Source: Plazaster borealis (taxonomy: Eukaryota; Echinodermata; Asteroidea; Forcipulatida; Labidiasteridae). Taken from it: 64,000 nt of DNA. The position numbers were made by a program, and so were the translations under genes. Positions within the stretch are counted from its first letter, which is position 1. The number at the start of each line of letters is the position of its first letter. Location of the stretch: the NCBI GenBank assembly GCA_021014325.1, contig JAJGQC010000683.1, positions 1 through 64,000 on the forward strand, in the 5' to 3' direction. Below, one piece after another: positions 45,703-57,497 of the stretch. Under the pieces are notes generated by a model. It was not told the origin of the DNA and did not search any database. It saw nothing but the letters and a program-made list of their open reading frames with translations.

Positions 45703-46385
45703 GCATCAATTCAGCAGGTTGCGGGAACCACTTGACGTGAAAACATGGTGGCGCCTACTTCTAAGATGGCAATTTTAGGATCATTATAGTATAGATGATG
45801 CTAGACAAGAACCCCATGGAGAGATGACAAGGCAGTTTCTGTTTTAGATTTGGGAGTTTAACCCGAGACAATTATTCCGGGGAAGTGACAATCAGTCAGG
45901 AGACACTGAAAACTCTTTCAACAACGTGCGCCAGCGGCATTCGAACAAGGGTGCAAGAGGTGGAAGGCGAAGAAATATACATCTACGCTCACCCGCGGAC
46001 CACCCTTGTAAAGCAAAGGGAGCTACATATTAACTATGTCTGAGTCCTGGTGCTTGCAAAGGAAATGATATGTCCAAGTATCAATTCAAAAAGATGTGCG
46101 ATAATATTTCTCTCATCTGCTTCAGTTTTATAACGAAATGTTGAAGAAAAAAAAACATGCACCATTCACTTTAGTCAAGTGGCATTTCTGGAAAAAAAGT
46201 GACTGTTAAGGGCATTTTGGATTAAAAGTGGGGAACCAGGCTTGTTCACACATTTTGGGTGTGCCGTATCCAATAAGGCCGGTTCCCAAGCGATTTTTGT
46301 TTTTAATATCCAATTTTGCATAATCAAATTAGCTGCGAAATTGCCATTTTTTGACGTTTCTTGAGCCATTTTTAGCAAAACCTCT

Positions 46386-46860
46386 GTAACCAGGCAATCA
46401 CAAAAGACAAGTGATGCGTTTGTGCCTATATGTTAAAGGTCTATTATAGGATTAAAACATTTATACAGTAATTAGTGGTAATTAGTACTCATAACATGCA
46501 AATTAGTGCCGCCATTACAGAAAACAAAATCATTTTTCTTCTATTCGGTAACTAGGCAAGCAAACATGACAATTTAAGTGTCTTTACCTCTGTTTTGAAG
46601 GTCTTATAGAAAAGGATTAAGACATATCTTTAGAAGTTAATACATTTATTGAAAAAAAAAAAAAAAAAAAAAAATCATTTTTCTTAAATATCTCTGAAAC
46701 TAGGCAAGTAAACATGATAAAAAAGTGTGTACCGTTGTTCTGAGGGTCATGCAATGTGGTCAATGATAAGCTAGATGCTTATGCAAATGAGCTGGTACAG
46801 CTACACATGCTCATGTGCAAATCAGCTTGTATGTCTACCAGTGATAATTCATATATCAAT
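46386..46860 (+). repeat. Repeat copy 1, inverted relative at 50330-50640
   Basis: Segments CTCTGTAACCAGGCAATCAC, GACAAGTGATGCGTTTGTGC, AACTAGGCAAGTAAACATGA and GATGCTTATGCAAATGAGCT have inverted partners in the same order at 50330-50640. This copy contains an internal duplication (CATTTTTCTT...ACTAGGCAAG twice) and a 23-base A run at 46652-46674. Confidence 0.75.
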
Positions 46861-47329
46861 GCTGCCTAATCGATGCATCCCTACTTTAGAACTTTGCCAA
46901 ATTGGTTGCATCTTTGTTTGTAGTTATATCAAAGACAGTGAAGACAAAGACTGGAGAAATATCATCTCCCAACCACTCTCCTACTGATGTGCTTGGTGCG
47001 CCGATCAATGTATCAAACCGATGGCAGAGATGTGAAAGACAAATTTCTGGCGCCTTAAAACCAAAACATTCCGGGCAGGTGAGACTCGTCAGCCATAGGC
47101 ATCCCACTTAAGCGAAGGAAAACTCTAATCACAAACCCGGGTAGGTAGAACTCGTAAGCCTAGGTCGGCAGTCTACCTAGGAGAAGGACCACTCTGACCA
47201 CAAACACGGGTTGGTAGAGCTTGTAAGCCTTGGTCAGCAGTCTACTAACGTACATCCTAGTGCGGACAAGGGCATATTAGGGCTATACGCTCAACGGCCA
47301 GGGTAGTCCTGAACGGAGTTTCACCCCAG

Positions 47330-47478
47330 GGCTCGATTTCACAAAGAGTTAAGATTGATCTTAACTGCAAATCCATCGCAATTGCTTAGCAAAGGGTGAT
47401 GTCACTAATCAAATCACTATGGTAATTACTGCTAACTCATCTTAAGATGAATCTTAGTGCTTTGTGAAATCGCCCCCA
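47330..47478. mobile_element. MITE with TCGATTTCACAAAGAG ends, about 150 bp
   Basis: GGGCTCGATTTCACAAAGAG, TTAAGATTGATCTTAACTG on the left; TTAAGATGAATCTTAGTGC, TTTGTGAAATCGCCCCC on the right. Elements with these ends are widespread in marine invertebrate genomes (from memory). A diverged copy is at 35138-35245. Confidence 0.75.
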
Positions 47479-47689
47479 GGTCTTATTAGCCTTGGAAGGA
47501 AACCGATGATGATTCTTATGACAAATCCCTTACGTCCAGTCCTGGGAGTGGACAGGAGTGATGCTGCGGACAAAGGCGCTGGCCAGGCCCTGGCCTGGCA
47601 GTATGACGGTGCCCCCACCCCCCCCACCCCCGGGAGGAGGTCGTCTGTCGGCAGCAAACAAGTCCATTGCGATTCTGCGATACAGGAGG

Positions 47690-49000
47690 CCGCTCATAAT
47701 TGCAACCTTCACCAAACAGAGTGAGAGACGATGCGAGGGTCAAGGGGATATCCTCGCCCCAATTCATATGCATCATAGTTCTCAGACGAGCTATCAGTGT
47801 TGGATCACGAGTTGGATTTTGGATTCACATTGACATCAAGGAGATCGAGCCGCTATCCCGCAGTAGCGTTGACTGACCTCGAATTTGCTATTGACATCAG
47901 TCTCCACTCCACAGGCCATGCACACGAGCTTCTACTCACTGCTAGAAAGACAAAGGTGATTACATAAAACCTCCAAGACCATGCACCCCTGACCACACTA
48001 GAGGTTGAGCTTTGTCGGTGTCTTGATGAGAGATGCTTGGGCAGAGACCACAACAGAGTTGACTGCCTGCATAAAGGACAGGGAGGGTGAGAGACGCCGC
48101 CGAGGATCCCGCCATATGATGATGAAACGTCCTCCTATACTTTGTCAACACTACGGTTTTAGAAGCAGGTCGTCCAGTCCACTTGCCAGCTGTCCTAAAG
48201 CATGGGCTTCTGCCAAGTCCATTTCATTTGCTGAATCAAGTTTGAATCGGGAGATGATTTAACTTAAGACAGACTGTGCTGACCCTAACAAAATGTCCTC
48301 CTCGAAAATCTTCAATAAGCAAAATAAATTGCTGAAGTCGGAGAGCGCCAGCAACGGGTGTCGCTGACCTTGATTTCACTGATGACATTTGCCTCCTCGT
48401 GTACATGGCAGACTGGCACAATAAATACTTGCAGCTCCAATTTAGCAGAGTAGGGGGTCAGTTAAACTCGAGGAAGACCAAGGTGGTGGCATTCACCTCA
48501 GAGGACAGTATCAAGGATTGAATGGCGAGTACGTCATTGAGAAGTTCAATTACTTGGGCGCCGTCCAAGGTTTGACTAAGAGCATGGCATTATCGAGTGT
48601 GTATGGGAGAGACCTGGTCTGACCAACAAAACAAAGATATGTATTTTAGTGGCTTCAATTGAGTTTGTATCTCTTTATTGGGTCAATATGTGGCCCATGA
48701 CAGCCAAGCCTGAAAGAGCACTAGACGGCGTCTACTCGTAAATGTTAAGGATGGCACTGCCAAGGTCAGAGAATAGATGATGCGGCTTGTTTGCAAATGT
48801 GTGCGTTATCCAGAGTTATCGGCAGCCCTCTAGTGCTGTTGGAACCGGTCAATGGAGTAGGAAGGAAACCACTGAGCTGAGGAAGCTGATGCTGGACAGG
48901 GATGAGTGGAAAACGACCACCAGGAGGCTCCCGAGACGGCGTCCGCTGAGACTTCCTCTCGCATTCTACTATAATGCTATTAACAACTTGGGAACAAATG
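47690..49000 (+). pseudogene. Degenerate non-LTR reverse transcriptase (two overlapping palm fragments)
   Basis: Plus-strand pieces in order: QGDILAP-like text with RRAISVLDHELDFGFTL near 47740-47820, VALTDLEFAIDISLHSTGHA near 47860-47930, then a second palm copy ITDLDFTDDICLLVYMADW near 48360-48420 followed by GGQLNSRKTKVVAF, EKFNYLGAV, a WERPGLTNKTKICIL block, AKPERALDGVYS and ETTELRKLMLDRDEWK up to about 48910. These match the LDFADD-type RT palm and the C-terminal tail of RTE-like LINE proteins. Many stops and frame changes. Two palm copies suggest two insertions or a duplication. It lies within an SLC44 intron, opposite in strand. Confidence 0.7.
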
Positions 49001-49976
49001 AACTGAGAGGAAACTCTTCAGAAAAAAAAACAATTGTCTGCAGAATAAAGATGTGCACACAAATATGTTATGTTAATGCAGCAAGGTCTTAAACTAGGGA
49101 ACCATAACCAAATTCACCAACGATTGATGCTCCTCGCTTCAATTTGACGCGTACTCCCTGTCAAGCAATGTTTGGAGAAAATGTTCTCTGTACCCTAGCA
49201 GAGCATCCTGAGCGCCTGAAAATGGATGGAAACATAGTGATTTAGAACCACAGCCGACACTGATGTCATTGAGTCAAATCCCTAAAAGTTTACCTGCAAG
49301 TATTTGTGTTCATGCCAGAAGCATGGGTTTCAATGTACATTCATAAATACCTGAGACAGTTTCTCCATTTTGATTGGTTGAGAGGACATTACGTGGGGGT
49401 GTTTAAACGGATGATATAACCACAGCCAGAAGTGTTTAAACACAGTTAGCCTATGTGTGGCCCCTGAATCAGCATAATGAGTGTACAACTTGGATTTCTG
49501 ACGTCATAACCTTGTTCATCACTTTGTATTTTAACCAAACAAGTTGAATTTATCCTTGAAAGTTGGAGGGTTCTGAAGCTTATGGAAATTTAGGGTAGCG
49601 TGTTATGACCATATTTAAGACAATCTGTAAACAAATTCCTATTTAAAATTGTTTTTGAATAAACAATACAATTATTCCTAATGAAAGAGCCCGAAAAGTT
49701 GAGTGAATGCACTGAGATCAGTGAGTGAATGTCGTCTGCGGCAGAATCATTTAGTCTAGTTTCCAACATAGTCGCATGCAATTAGCCGTTACGAGAGGCA
49801 GATGTGAGATTCATTTTATCAAATTGGCCCATAAACATGGATAGAAAATAACGCAGAAATCGCGTCCGAGCGGCGAGGGGCAAAAGCTAGCAGAATTTCG
49901 TTCTCAAATTTACAGTTTTTTAAAAACATTATTAAGGTAAAGGTATTTATGAATGGGAATCAAATTGTGTTGAATC

Positions 49977-50097
49977 GGTTTTAAACTAGTGGTTTAAACC
50001 CGCCGAGGCCTGGTTCTTGATAATTTCACCTCGACTTCGTCTCGGTAAAATTATCAAGAACCAGGCCTCGGCGGGTTTAAACCACTAGTTTAAAACC
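49977..50097. repeat. Near-perfect palindrome, 54-bp arms
   Basis: The arms at 49977-50030 and 50044-50097 differ at one position. They start GGTTTTAAACTAGTGGTTTA and contain CGCCGAGGCCTGGTTCTTGA. The 13-base centre is TCGACTTCGTCTC. Confidence 0.9.
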
Positions 50098-50329
50098 TCT
50101 TTACCACACATTGATACCTTAGCAATGTGTGCATTTCAGCAACAGATTGGTGATCAAACTCGTTGAATGACTATGGTCCTAAGCAACAGCAGTTCCCCAA
50201 CTACAGATGAGCGATTTGTGAGTGACACTAACTGCCCCTTCGGCCTGTATTATCATCAAATAGTAATTCGGTGTAAAGTTAGGAACCTTAACATTGAGCA
50301 TTGATTCATGAATTGTTATGAAATTCATA

Positions 50330-50640
50330 GGTAGTTATACTATAGCTGACTGGCACAAATAAGCATTATTTGAAGCTATTTATACCAGCTCATTTGCAAA
50401 GCATCTGGCTTATCATTGATCACATTGCTTCAATCTCAGGACATAGGTATACACACTTCGTTTATCATGTTGACTTGCCTATAGTTATTGGAGAAAAATG
50501 GTGTTTTTGTAATGACGACCACTAATTTGAATATTTATTAGTCTTTATTTCCAGTTAATTAATTCAGAATTTTTCATTACTAGTCTGTGACCTTCAACAT
50601 GTACAGACGCATCACTTGTTATTTTTGCTAGTCAGGTTAC
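50330..50640 (-). repeat. Repeat copy 2, inverse of 46386-46860
   Basis: ACCAGCTCATTTGCAAAGCA, CTTATCATTGATCACATTGC and GACGCATCACTTGTTATTT are the inverse of segments in copy 1. It lacks the internal duplication of copy 1. Confidence 0.75.
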
Positions 50641-51289
50641 AGATGTTTGCTTAAATTGGCTCAAGAAAGATCCGAAGTTGGCAATTCGGCAGCTAATTTG
50701 ATTATACTAATTTGTTTAACTACTCTTAAACAGCACTCGTTTATACTCTTTAGTGATGTTTGGACGACGGGTAAATCAGAGGTTGACAATATAGTGTGGA
50801 GTGGCAGATTAGTGTAATATGGACCCCTTATAATGTGCACACAAAATCCTTGTGTGCACACAAACTTAATCCTGTAAATTAGCCTATTAATATAGTGACC
50901 CAATGTCTAACATTTCAGAATGCTTCAACATTTAGTGTGTGGGTCTAGGAAACATCTACTCATCTGTTCGGACCATTAGAGCAGTAATTGTGCCCCAAAT
51001 ACAATTATTTACCCAACATACATTCCCCATTACCCCAAATACAAATCTAGCCTAGTTGGGTCTAGCATGTGCATTTTTCCCGCGGCTGCTTGGAATGTTA
51101 AGCAAAACACTAAATAATTATTGCTGCGTCGGATGTAATGTAAAGCTGTCTGTCCCGTGCATTTTGTAGTGCACGTAAAATAACCAAAATGCACTTGTCG
51201 TAAAGAAAAAGGGTTCGAACAGAATTTAATTGGCTGCAAATTGTGCCCCAGCACGTTGTAAACCATTACAGTTTGTTATACAACATGTG

Positions 51290-51515
51290 TTCGTAATTTG
51301 GGGTCATGGTTTGATTCTGAACTTACAATGAACACCCACATCAATAAAGCTTGCTCTGCAGCCCCTTTTCACCTTCACAACATCAAACGCATTAGTCAAT
51401 TCCTAACACAAGACTCTCTTTTAAAACTAATTCATGCATTTGTGCTTAAAGCGTCACTGAGTGACGGAATGGATATGAGCGCTGTACAAAAATTCATAAT
51501 AATTAATCACTTTTT
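51290..51515 (+). pseudogene. CR1-like LINE fragment fused to its 3' tail
   Basis: The frame contains GSWFDSELTMNTHINKACSA and FHLHNIKRISQFLTQDSLLK, LIHAFVLKAS, which match the CR1 thumb region (NLGV-WFD...THINKAC...FHLHNI). It then jumps to GAGCGCTGTACAAAAATTC and an AT-rich end, the 3' UTR style of the same group. The rest of the C-terminal domain is missing, so the copy is internally deleted. Confidence 0.7.
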
Positions 51516-52281
51516 CTTGTGTGTACAAACATGTTCACATACCTTTTTGGCAGACTTGCGGAAATTGTCACCCCACATTCCTGAAAAAAAAAATGGGTAC
51601 ATAAGTTGTGAGTTCCTTATGTTCTGGATATTTTAAGACGGGTAAGTTACTTCTCATCTTAAAAACATGTAATTAAGGTAAAACAAAACATTGGTTGCTC
51701 AATTGATTTTAGCTCATGTCAGGTCAGTCATGAATGTTTTTTGATTTGTTTTTTGTATTAAAAAATTACTTACTTTAAGATTATAAAACAATCTGAGTCC
51801 AATGTCAAGATTCGGCACTTTTAGCCCATTTAATCACAAACCTAATAGGGCGCCATAGTTTCGAAATTCGCCCGTAAGCAGCACCATGAAGTTTTGCCCC
51901 CCCCCCCCCAGTTTGGTCTGTTTATACCCATTTATTTGTTTGGGACGTTCAATTTCAGAACTAAAACAAATCTTGATTTTTTAAAACACTTTACCGATAA
52001 AAATGTACGCATTTTCATTAAAAAACGCGAGAATTGCACAGTTCTTCGGCCACTCCAATCTGAGAAAGAAAAATAAGAACAAAATTTAAGAATAGTGTGG
52101 CATTATGAAACAATGCAAACTTAATATAATAAGCTGTTACAAACTGTTTACCAACCAAAATGACCTATGGTGTGACTTAATGCAAGATGTACTTGATAGC
52201 CTGAGGTTTCGACCTTGTCAGTGTCTTTTTCGAAGGATATTTGACAACACAACATTCATACGCTGGTAACTAAATGTAACT

Positions 52282-52920
52282 TAAAGGCTGGCTCACATAG
52301 TAGCGGCAAATACCCCGCGAAAGATGACAGGCGTGAAAATCACAAAACGTTGGCGGTAAAGTGAAGGCTAAAGTGGAAGAAAACAAATCGCCGACGGGAG
52401 GGAACGACCTTCAGCGACAACACGACGGCAAAGGACGAATGGCTGCGGCAGGGAATGGAGTCTAGCGAGCTAAATCGGACGTTGTCTGGGCGGCGAGTGA
52501 CGATGTTTCGACAGAGCCCGGCAACAAGGAACGAGGTCAGACGGCTGACAGCGGATTGGCCGACGGCAATGAACGGCGGTTGATGGTGGGTTGCGGCGCA
52601 ATGACGAGAAACAACGGCCGACATCAAAGCCTGTTTACGTTAAACTGCGAATTGCAATTTTGATTTTGTCTTCAGAACGTTCTGGTCATCCACTCAGACA
52701 ACGACTACCGACAGAATTGTGACGACCTCAAAACGACTAGAGACGGAAACGCACGGCAAGGAAACGTCAAGAGACTGATAATCGCGGCCGTCTGCGTCAA
52801 GGAAATGACGGTTGCGGTCTCAAACGAAATCGGAATGGAATCACAACGATGTTTATTGGCCGCCACAAAACTTTCAACATGCTGAAAATTTGCCTCAAGC
52901 TGCGTAAAGCTGCGAATTGC
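52282..52920 (+). mobile_element. TIR element TAAAGGCTGGCTCA, right end missing
   Basis: Starts TTAAAGGCTGGCTCACATAG and is closely similar to 57843-58622 through GGAGTCTAGCGAGCTAAATC, GACGTTGTCTGGGCGGCGAG and ATCACAACGATGTTT. Similarity stops near 52900 and no inverted right terminus follows. Confidence 0.7.
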
Positions 52921-55534
52921 AACTTGACTTTCTTTATTGCTCTATTGACTACTAGGGATCTAAGACCCCTTTGAAACAAGGTTTGTCTTAATTTCAACAG
53001 AGAGGCGGATACAGCACAATGTGTGTGTTTTCTGATGTCAACAAGATTGAACAGGAGCCGGTCACTATTACAATTAAAATGTAATTTTCAGATTCAAATC
53101 AGATCGAACCTGACACTAAACTTCATATATTACCAGCAGGTAAGAGTAAAATGAAAGTTGGTTCATTTGGATAAAACCAGATTAAACCGGATCCAACCAA
53201 TTTCAGCAAGATCTACTTGTGACAGAGAAACCCTGTAGTTTTGTTTTTCATTGCATATTCACTAGCTGACATGAATATTGATGAGCTGATATAAATATTG
53301 ATGAACTGTAAACCGGAGCATAAATAATGCATATCATTAAACCAACGCCCGATCCAGCAATGCCGTGGTTGATCGAAGCTGAACAGGTAATGACAATAGG
53401 TAGTAGGGCTTGAAGAATGCTTTAGTTGGGGGTTACATAATCATCAGGTCAGTTTAGAGTTAGAAAATAAGTGAGGTTAAAGTTGAGTGCATGATTGAAG
53501 AATTTCAGAATGAGTGAGATGATGTGAATAATATGCTGATTGTGAGTTATATGTTGGTTTGTGTGAAGAGAAGGTCAGGGCGTTATCTCAAAGATCTTGG
53601 TTTGTGAGGAACTGCCACACACTCAGCTCTGCTGCAGCGACATTTTGAAATAAAGTTTTTAGGTAAAGTAAATTCGAGCAAACGGGCTTGTGTTTGCTGC
53701 TGCAAATTAGTGGAAAACTTTAATTGTTATTTGGGGTGATTTTTCACCTGCCATATTTAAACCTTTGGCAAGAGAGGAGACATGTCCGGAGAAGGATTAT
53801 CAATCGTAAGTTGAAACTGTTGTGTACATTTTGATTGAGTAAAGTATTTTTTTTAACTACTACATATATTGCCAAGTTAAGAATCTTGTATTTGTGGTAT
53901 TTATGTTAACCAAGTGTTGTGGCGAGAAACACAAATATTTCTACTTTGAGTGAAAAATTTATTGTGCTTTTCATCTGTAATTTGTGCATTTAAACCCAAA
54001 ATTATGGCAGTGTTTGGTTTACTTATCAACTTTCAGACGGCTTTTGGTTCTGGGACACACCTTTAAGTTGGAGCACCACTCTTATGGTCAAGTCCACCCC
54101 TAATCAAGACTATTGGTTGGGCGTCACCATTTAATTAACCGGAGGCTAACCAAGCAGGAGTGGATTTTGGAACTATCACTCCCAAGTGGGAAGCTGAACT
54201 TTTAAAAGTAGCATTAACCTTTACGTGAATGTAGCAGCCAGCGATTGATCGATAAGATAGTGGTGGTGGGAACTTGTAATCAGGAAAAAAAATGTTTTGC
54301 CTTGTGTAAAAAGTACCAGATATTGTTAATTGCAACTTAATACCTGTAATTTGAAAATTGCCTTACTTGAGAATGTAGGCTGGGTATTTAAAACTTCAGG
54401 GGGTTCACCTCCGTGTAGTTGCAATTTGACTTATACAGTGGCGTGTTGCTTTATTACAGTGAAAAGGTGTTGGGCTAAAAACTATGGCTGTTTCAATGTA
54501 AAATTAAAAGCATAATAATTTTGGAGTTGCGGAGAATTATTTGCTAGAGTGTGATGTTGTAAATTTGCTTCAAGGCTTTTGCTAGTGTGCCTAAGTGGCA
54601 AGTCCCTCAGTGGGGAAAAAAATAATATTTAGTCTGAATGACCTAAATTTATGTCTGAGTGACATTTGGTCTGTGTGACCTACATTTTGATCTTTGTGAT
54701 CAGTGTTCCTAGTGACCGATAATGGTCTTCTAAGTGACGTAGGAATGGGGCTTTTGTAGTATATTTGTCATGATTTTGTGAAGCACTTTAGACATGTGCC
54801 AAAATAAGCGATTGTAAATTACAAGAGCTAATTTAAACATAGGTATTTATACTATAGTGTATATACTTGTGTAAATAGTGATTTTGAAGTGAGACCTTAT
54901 GGTAAATAAACCTCTGCAAGAAGGAACATTTGTAAGAGTGGACATTATTTATAGTACTCGTTGGATCCTTTAACAGGATAGGTTTTTCGTTCTGACACTA
55001 CCCCAATTTCATAAATTACCTGTAAGCCTGGAAATCTTCTAAGCACAGAAAAAAATAACGAAAACTGGTTCCCAGCCATAAATTCTTAAAGTTAACATTG
55101 ATGCAACTGGTGTCTCACTCATTCTTGAGCTTAGCAAAAGCATAACAAACCGAAAACATTGCCTATATAACAGTATTTTATACTCAACCTCCTCATTTTG
55201 GGCACTGATCATAATATCAGTGAGTAGAATAAAGGTCTGGTTTTGCTTTTTTTCTGGTTTAAGTAGGACTGAGCAAGAGCCAACCATCTGCAAAAACAAC
55301 AGTCCAGACTAAACCGGACCCAACCTTACTTCATTTAGGTCTACACCTGAGTCACAGCGAAAAAAATAAAATTTAACTGTTCCTACATGTTGTCTACTTT
55401 GGTTCAATCGAGAATTTCACCAGATAAAAACAAACTTTCTGGATCTTTCACAGATCATTATCAATTTAATGTTTATTGGTCAATTGTTTTTATTTTTAAT
55501 CGGGTTTAAACAGACTGAACCGGATCCAACCTAC

Positions 55535-55675
55535 TTCATCTGCGTCCACAGCAGGATTGCTCGAGGGATCTTAGCTGGCAGGATGATGAAGGCACCAAAC
55601 ACCATGGAGCCAAGATGTTTCGTGATGAGCAACCAGATGGACCTCAGGATGGGAGAGCTGTGCTTGTCCTTATCG
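55535..55675 (-). CDS. SLC44A: SLC44/CTL choline transporter-like protein, exon
   Basis: A 141-base exon, acceptor TGCATTGAAG, donor ATGAA|GTAGGT. It completes the AG|C Ser codon from the previous exon and ends two bases into a codon. The peptide DKDKHSSPILRSIW, LLITKHLGSMVFGAFIILPA and KIPRAILLWTQMK matches the CTL segment with the conserved YHLGS(x)AFGAFI motif and the helix before a cytoplasmic loop. The next coding exon must start with one base; it was not found. The exon end and donor sequence resemble repeats in the neighbouring intron (see findings). Confidence 0.85.
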
Positions 55676-55796
55676 CTTCAATGCAAACAAACATTAATTA
55701 ATAACTACAAATAATATATGTAACGATTGATTTTTTGATTTAACGTGCCCTGTTGGCAATAGGGCCTAGATAACAGTAGGTCATTTAACAACAAAT

Positions 55797-55890
55797 TGTA
55801 ATAATACTACTTATAAAGCACTTTTTACAAAGGCTGAAAAGCGTTGCAAGTCAAAGCGCTTAGTGAACAGCATAGCCTGAACCCCTATAT
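55797..55890 (-). mobile_element. LINE 3' tail fragment
   Basis: Minus-strand sequence ending in AAAGTGCTTTATAAGTAGTA with a GCGCTTTGACTTGCAACGC segment upstream resembles a CR1/L2-type 3' UTR. It lies in the 278-base intron between two SLC44 exons. Confidence 0.5.
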
Positions 55891-55953
55891 GAATACATTT
55901 AATTTCGGACGTTCATCGTCATTGTTTACATTGGAAAACGGACCAACCAATAC

Positions 55954-56122
55954 CTTGTGAAGTACCAGTCCACGACGGAGGCTGCAATGACAAATTGATG
56001 ACATGCCAAGATGAACTCCGCAGTCCAGATGAACCCAATTGCGTGGTACCACCACATGTAGGTGACCGGCTCAGGGGGGTCATAGATCACATGATCTGTC
56101 TCAGGGTCAAGCTTAGGTGTTC
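55954..56122 (-). CDS. SLC44A: SLC44/CTL choline transporter-like protein, exon
   Basis: A 169-base exon, acceptor CTCGTTTACAG, donor ACAAG|GTATTGG. It completes a Gly codon from the upstream exon and ends two bases into the Ser codon. The peptide starts TPKLDPETDHVIYDPPEP, an extracellular-loop segment, and goes on to MWWYHAIGFIWTAEFILAC and HQFVIAASVVDWYFT. The FIWTxEFxxAxxxxVIAxxVxxWYF pattern is the hallmark of choline transporter-like proteins and is the strongest evidence for the gene. Confidence 0.93.
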
Positions 56123-56159
56123 CTGTAAACGAGAAAGACGGACTATTAAAAGTATCCCA

Positions 56160-56545
56160 CACCTAGGTACCCTAGACTGCCGCACAACATAGCACTTGAT
56201 ACATGGCTTTCTTCTGGTTGTACAGATAAAACTGGTACCACAGACTGCCACAAAATACCATAACTTACAAGCTAGCGTTTTGTAGATATATGTTGAACAG
56301 CTGGCACTGATACAACATACTGCCACAAAGTACCGTTCCTTCCAAGCTAGCATTGAGTTTCTTCTGTTTGCACAGATAACCCAGGTACCACATACTGCCA
56401 CAAAGTACCAAAGCCTCCAGGTCTGCACTGGGTGCATTTTTTTTAGGTTGTACATACGCTGGTACCACTGACTGCCACAAAGCTCCAAATCTTCAAGGCT
56501 AGCATTGGGTAAATGGACTTCTTCTGTTGGTACAGCTGGCCGAAA
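56160..56545 (-). repeat. About 75-bp tandem repeat, 4-5 copies, in the intron next to an exon
   Basis: ACTGCCACAAAGTACC and variants recur near 56168, 56244, 56320, 56392 and 56470. Each is followed by AAGCTAGCATTG-like and CTTCTGTTTGTACAG-like segments. The array starts about 40 bases upstream of the splice acceptor of the exon at 55954-56122. A 158-codon frame through it is repeat-derived. Confidence 0.85.
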
Positions 56546-57310
56546 AACCCCAGGCATCTGCATAAGCTGAAGTTCTGGTTTGTGTTCCTTGTGTTTGCAG
56601 TTGGACTAAACTAAGCAGGGTTGTGAGTGTGCATGAATTTTTTACACAAACATTGGCGAACCACATGACCTACGTAAGGCTTCATGTCCAATTCGAAGGA
56701 CAAAGCATTACATGGTTAAGTGTCTCCCTTAAGAACACAGGTGTCAACTCGAACACAAACTCTGCCGATCAGAAAAATCACGGTCTAAAACCCTGGCCGA
56801 TTTCCTACCCTCTGCCTAGGTAGTAGTTAATAAGCAAGAAAGTTCGTCTCAGTTCATTTTCAAAATATTTAAACAGTCTCCTGACGAAAAACAAACAATA
56901 CATAGTTAAAAAAAACACCAAAAAACCCCAAAAAAAACACGACAAAGCAAAGTAACTATACACATGGCATTATTGCTAACTGATTATAAGTAAAAATAAT
57001 ATTGCTTGGTGGGAGTATAATTAGGTGAGGTTTGCGGTAACACATTTTTAAAAAAATCTCTTTTTGAGTTTATGTGTTAGTTATGTTAGTTCAGTCATTA
57101 GCTCCTTTCTCCTGAAGACGATCACAACATACTAATCGCAATGTTGAGTTGGCAACCACCGGTTCTTTTCAAAACCAACACTACTCAAAAGATAGGTTTC
57201 CACATGGTGGTAACCACAAAACACACCAAATAAAACCGAATATACACAGAGTTTTATTGTTATCAAAATTTGTCAACGATTGATGAGACTTGAGAAAGTC
57301 TCTTTCTAAC

Positions 57311-57497
57311 CTGTAGCTGCGATGCAGACAAACACGACGAGGATGTAGACATAAAATAAGATCAGAATGAGGGACGTCAAGATGGGCTGGATGAGAAGGA
57401 ATGGCATAGCTGAGAAGACCTTGTTAGCCAGGCGGAGAAGCTGCCCGATTAATTTCGCTCTTTTCATCTTCACTAAGATCACCAATAAGAGAATTAC
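57311..57497 (-). CDS. SLC44A: SLC44/CTL choline transporter-like protein, exon
   Basis: A 187-base exon (62 codons plus one base), acceptor CTATCCTCAG, donor ACAG|GTTAG. The peptide VILLLVILVKMKRAKLIGQL, LRLANKVFSAMPFLLIQPIL and TSLILILFYVYILVVFVCIA gives a helix, a basic cytoplasmic segment (KMKRAK), an amphipathic A-K-V segment and a second long helix. This is the CTL order LLLI-x-RKRI-x-IALLKEASKAV-x-x-LxxPLVTF. It joins in phase with the exons on both sides. Confidence 0.9.

Noticed and set aside
47558..47833. Proline-rich or glycine-rich open frames
   Set aside because: Produced by a short C/A-rich low-complexity stretch near 47610-47635.
53760..53815. ATGTCCGGAGAAGGATTATC followed by a GTAAGT-like donor on the plus strand, a possible first coding exon
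   Set aside because: A few codons only, no promoter or downstream exon recognised, and no homology to test.
56087..56563. 158-codon open frame with repeated WYFVAVCGT-like text
   Set aside because: It is the translation of the 75-bp tandem repeat and partly antiphase to the real SLC44 exon.
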